Origin: Bacteroidales bacterium
Lineage (GTDB): Bacteria > Bacteroidota > Bacteroidia > Bacteroidales > UBA7960
DNA length: 8,178 bases
Direction: 5' to 3'
Assembly: GCA_003451785.1 (NCBI GenBank)
Contig: DMJL01000150.1
Coordinates: forward strand, 1-8,178
The notes below the pieces were generated by a model, which did no database searches, had not been told where the DNA came from, and saw nothing but the letters and a program-made list of their open reading frames with translations. Each line of letters opens with the position of its first letter. Position 1 is the stretch's first letter. Made by a program: the position numbers and the translations under genes. Below are positions 6,370-8,178 of this stretch, one piece after another.

Positions 6370-6377
6370 CAAAAGTA
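6370..6377 (-). promoter_or_regulatory. Candidate Bacteroidota -7 promoter box for the alkyltransferase-like gene
   Basis: On the - strand these bases read TACTTTTG, an exact match to the phylum-specific -7 consensus TAnnTTTG. The box ends 22 bases before the ATG at 6347, leaving a leader of roughly 16 bases. No TTG lies at the ideal -33 spacing; the nearest TTTG copies are about 30 and 38 bases upstream. The 134-base gap after trmB, wide compared with other gaps in this block, fits a promoter here. Confidence 0.45.
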
Positions 6378-6481
6378 AATCTGTTGTAAATACCTTGTGG
6401 ATTTTAACAAAACATCAAACTAAGGATTCAACCCCATCTTTTCCAACTTCAGTACATTGTGCGGCTTACCTGATTAAATTG

Positions 6482-7153
6482 TTACCCAAACATAAATTGA
6501 AGATACTTGATAGGCACGCCTTTGTTGATATAGATATTCTCGTAATGGGTTTTGCATTCCGTAAGTAAACCGTTGGGAGTTTGCTGTTCGTTGTAGAGAT
6601 TCTTAGTTTGGAAATTCACTGTATGACCATTTTTTTTTACCAAATCGAGGGTGTAAGCAAAAAGCATATCGTGGTCTGTTTTGAGATGTACAACACCTTG
6701 GGGCTTTAGCACATTTCTGTAAATGACCAAGAAATAGGGGGAAGTTAGCCTAATGCGCTCTCTCGATTTCTGTTGCTGAGGATCGGGGAAGGTGAGCCAA
6801 ATCTCTGAGACTTCACCGGGGGCAAAATAGTAGTTGAGCAATTGTGCTTGTATCCTAAGGAACGCAGCATTATGTAGGTTTTGGTTAATGGCATCGTGGG
6901 CACCTCGCCAAATTCTATCGCCTTTAATATCAATTCCAATATGATTTATATGTGGGTTTTTTCCAGCCATAGCCAAGGTGTATTCTCCTTTTCCGCAGCC
7001 TATCTCCAAAATCAAGTTATGGGAATTGCCAAAGTGCATCTCGCTCCATTTACCTTTGAGGGGATGGTCGCTAATGGGGTAATGTTCGTCGGGTTGAACC
7101 ACATTTGGGAATGAACTAATTTGCTCAAACCGGATAAGTTTCTTTTTGGGCAC
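6482..7153 (-). CDS. trmB: tRNA (guanine-N7-)-methyltransferase TrmB
   Basis: A 223-residue class I SAM-dependent methyltransferase that makes m7G at position 46 in the variable loop of tRNAs. SAM-binding motif I EIGCGKGE is at 50-57, followed by IGIDIKGDRI (72-81), the family signature WLTFPDPQ at 119-126, RIRLTSPYFL and LKTDHD. The C-terminal THYENIYINKG is the family block for substrate binding (usually T-x-YE). The start is a GTG at 7151-7153: an in-frame TAA sits a few bases upstream (7157-7159), and PKKKLIRF matches the family N-terminus. It begins 17 bases after the stop of the SPOR protein gene on the same strand, so the two are likely one transcript. Confidence 0.97.
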   Translation of the reverse strand: MPKKKLIRFEQISSFPNVVQPDEHYPISDHPLKGKWSEMHFGNSHNLILEIGCGKGEYTLAMAGKNPHINHIGIDIKGDRIWRGAHDAINQNLHNAAFLRIQAQLLNYYFAPGEVSEIWLTFPDPQQQKSRERIRLTSPYFLVIYRNVLKPQGVVHLKTDHDMLFAYTLDLVKKNGHTVNFQTKNLYNEQQTPNGLLTECKTHYENIYINKGVPIKYLQFMFG

Positions 7154-7170
7154 AGATTATAAGCAGCAGT

Positions 7171-8178
7171 TTAATAAAACAAAACCCAGGCATCTGATGT
7201 TACAGTTTGCTTTGCATTTTGCAAATTCGCGTTGGCTTCATTTTGTGTGGCGTATGAACCAAAACTCACTCTGTAGAAACCTTCTGCACTTCGAGCAAGC
7301 ACTTTTGCTCTATCAGATTGGTGTTGATTGAGCCTTTCGACCAACTCAGTGGCATCTCTCATGCTTCTAAATGCTCCTACGATGATGTGGAACCTACCTT
7401 CACCGGCAACGACTTGCTGTGTTTCAACTACCGCTTCTGCTGCTACCGGCTCAGCAGCTTCGCCTTGCTGTTGCCCATTGCCTGGTACTGTGGCTTCAGT
7501 GCCGGTTGGTGTTTCTGGTGAGGTGGTGATGCGTCTATCGCCAACAATATATTCCCAATTAAAAAACAAGAAGACAAGGATTACTAAAACAGGTACAATA
7601 AAAAAAGCAGTCCATTTTATGGTGGATGCCCATTTTACAGGCTCGCGTGACACATGTGATTTTTGTCTCTGAACTTTTTCGAATTTAGGCTTTTCTTCGG
7701 AATGAAATATTTGGGACGGTTTCTCTTCATCATCCCGATTGTGAAACACTAAAATGGGAGGTTCTGATTTATTAAAAGGAGTTTGAACAGGTTCTGGCAT
7801 CCGATCAGGAACACTTACTTCTCTTTCAGGTATAGGAGCATATAATTTTTCCTGCTTTTTTTCAGGTTCTAAAATAGACGGCATTCCAGATGTATCGGCC
7901 AGATAATTTACTGACAAATCAGGCTCAAAAATCCATCTCCCTAAACTACCAGAGCGCAAAACGCCTACCCTATCCATTTTTACCATTCGACCCGCTGCCA
8001 AAGCATCGAGTATAAAACTCACATATTCTTCTACCTGCTTTTTTACAACTGCAAAGGGTTTTTGCTCTTTTCCAGAAATATACTCAATCAACAATGATGC
8101 TTCCGAAATACTGTCTGGATTAAAACTTATTATTTTAGATGGAGCTTCAATCCTTTTCTCTTCCGGTATGAACCTTGC
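7171..8178 (-). CDS. HU-CCDC81-like / SPOR domain membrane protein (5' end outside the window)
   Basis: 335 residues are visible and the frame is still open at the right edge; a TTG at 8094 is not a sensible start because matching sequence continues upstream. Visible residues 1-87 resemble the Bacteroidota HU-CCDC81 type of HU-like domain: the tail of a first repeat with IISFNP, then a second with VEEYVSFILDALAAGRMVKM and a glycine-rich turn ending WIFEPD. A Pro/Glu/Lys-rich linker follows, then one transmembrane helix at about 189-208 (AFFIVPVLVILVFLFF), an Ala/Glu/Gln-rich stretch, and a C-terminal SPOR domain at 261-335 (FHIIVGAF to AWVLFY). SPOR domains bind denuded septal peptidoglycan, so the topology should be HU-like domain inside and SPOR in the periplasm. 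About 30 N-terminal residues are probably missing. It lies just upstream of trmB. Confidence 0.88.
   Translation of the reverse strand, partial: ARFIPEEKRIEAPSKIISFNPDSISEASLLIEYISGKEQKPFAVVKKQVEEYVSFILDALAAGRMVKMDRVGVLRSGSLGRWIFEPDLSVNYLADTSGMPSILEPEKKQEKLYAPIPEREVSVPDRMPEPVQTPFNKSEPPILVFHNRDDEEKPSQIFHSEEKPKFEKVQRQKSHVSREPVKWASTIKWTAFFIVPVLVILVFLFFNWEYIVGDRRITTSPETPTGTEATVPGNGQQQGEAAEPVAAEAVVETQQVVAGEGRFHIIVGAFRSMRDATELVERLNQHQSDRAKVLARSAEGFYRVSFGSYATQNEANANLQNAKQTVTSDAWVLFY

Noticed and set aside
8092..8094. TTG at 8092-8094 as the start codon of the SPOR protein.
   Set aside because: The frame stays open to the window edge and the upstream residues continue the HU-like domain, so the gene is truncated by the window rather than starting here.

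Overview
The window carries ordinary chromosomal genes of a member of the Bacteroidota. The evidence is a GldB gliding lipoprotein, a beta-barrel outer-membrane protein of the PorT-like type, a two-domain HU-like/SPOR membrane protein of the kind known from this phylum, Bacteroidota-style Mrp and TrmB sequences, AT-rich leaders without Shine-Dalgarno sites, and one good match to the phylum-specific -7 promoter box TAnnTTTG. The order within the phylum (Flavobacteriia, Cytophagia, Chitinophagia or relatives) cannot be fixed from this sequence alone.

Layout, left to right. (1) The last 19 codons of an unidentified + strand gene, then engB/yihA (ribosome-assembly GTPase, +). (2) gldB (-), converging on engB so that the two stop codons overlap. 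(3) A divergent spacer, then a small outer-membrane beta-barrel protein (+). (4) A 212-base spacer with a nested inverted repeat, then nadE (glutamine-dependent NAD+ synthetase, +). (5) A 140-base convergent spacer holding a 119-base element bounded by perfect 13-bp inverted repeats. (6) A long block on the - strand, transcribed from right to left: HU-like/SPOR protein (5' end beyond the window), trmB (tRNA m7G46 methyltransferase), an alkyltransferase-like DNA-binding protein with its own candidate promoter, mrp (P-loop Fe-S carrier ATPase) and nfu (NifU C-terminal-type Fe-S scaffold). No stretch longer than about 212 bases lacks a gene.

Functional grouping. EngB and TrmB serve ribosome and tRNA maturation, NadE makes NAD+, and Mrp plus Nfu form a small Fe-S cluster assembly or transfer module. 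GldB, the beta-barrel protein and the SPOR protein belong to the cell envelope: gliding/type IX secretion, outer membrane and division septum respectively. From memory of the phylum, engB-gldB-nadE and trmB-MGMT-mrp-nfu are recurrent neighbourhoods, and this window appears to join the two.

I found no mobile-element gene, CRISPR array, RNA gene or clearly new multi-gene system. The least explained signals are non-coding: the 119-base inverted-repeat element between nadE and nfu, the nested palindrome upstream of nadE, and the stem structure in the mrp leader. Among the proteins, the points of note are an Mrp without the usual Cys-x-x-Cys and an alkyltransferase-like protein with alanine in place of the acceptor cysteine.
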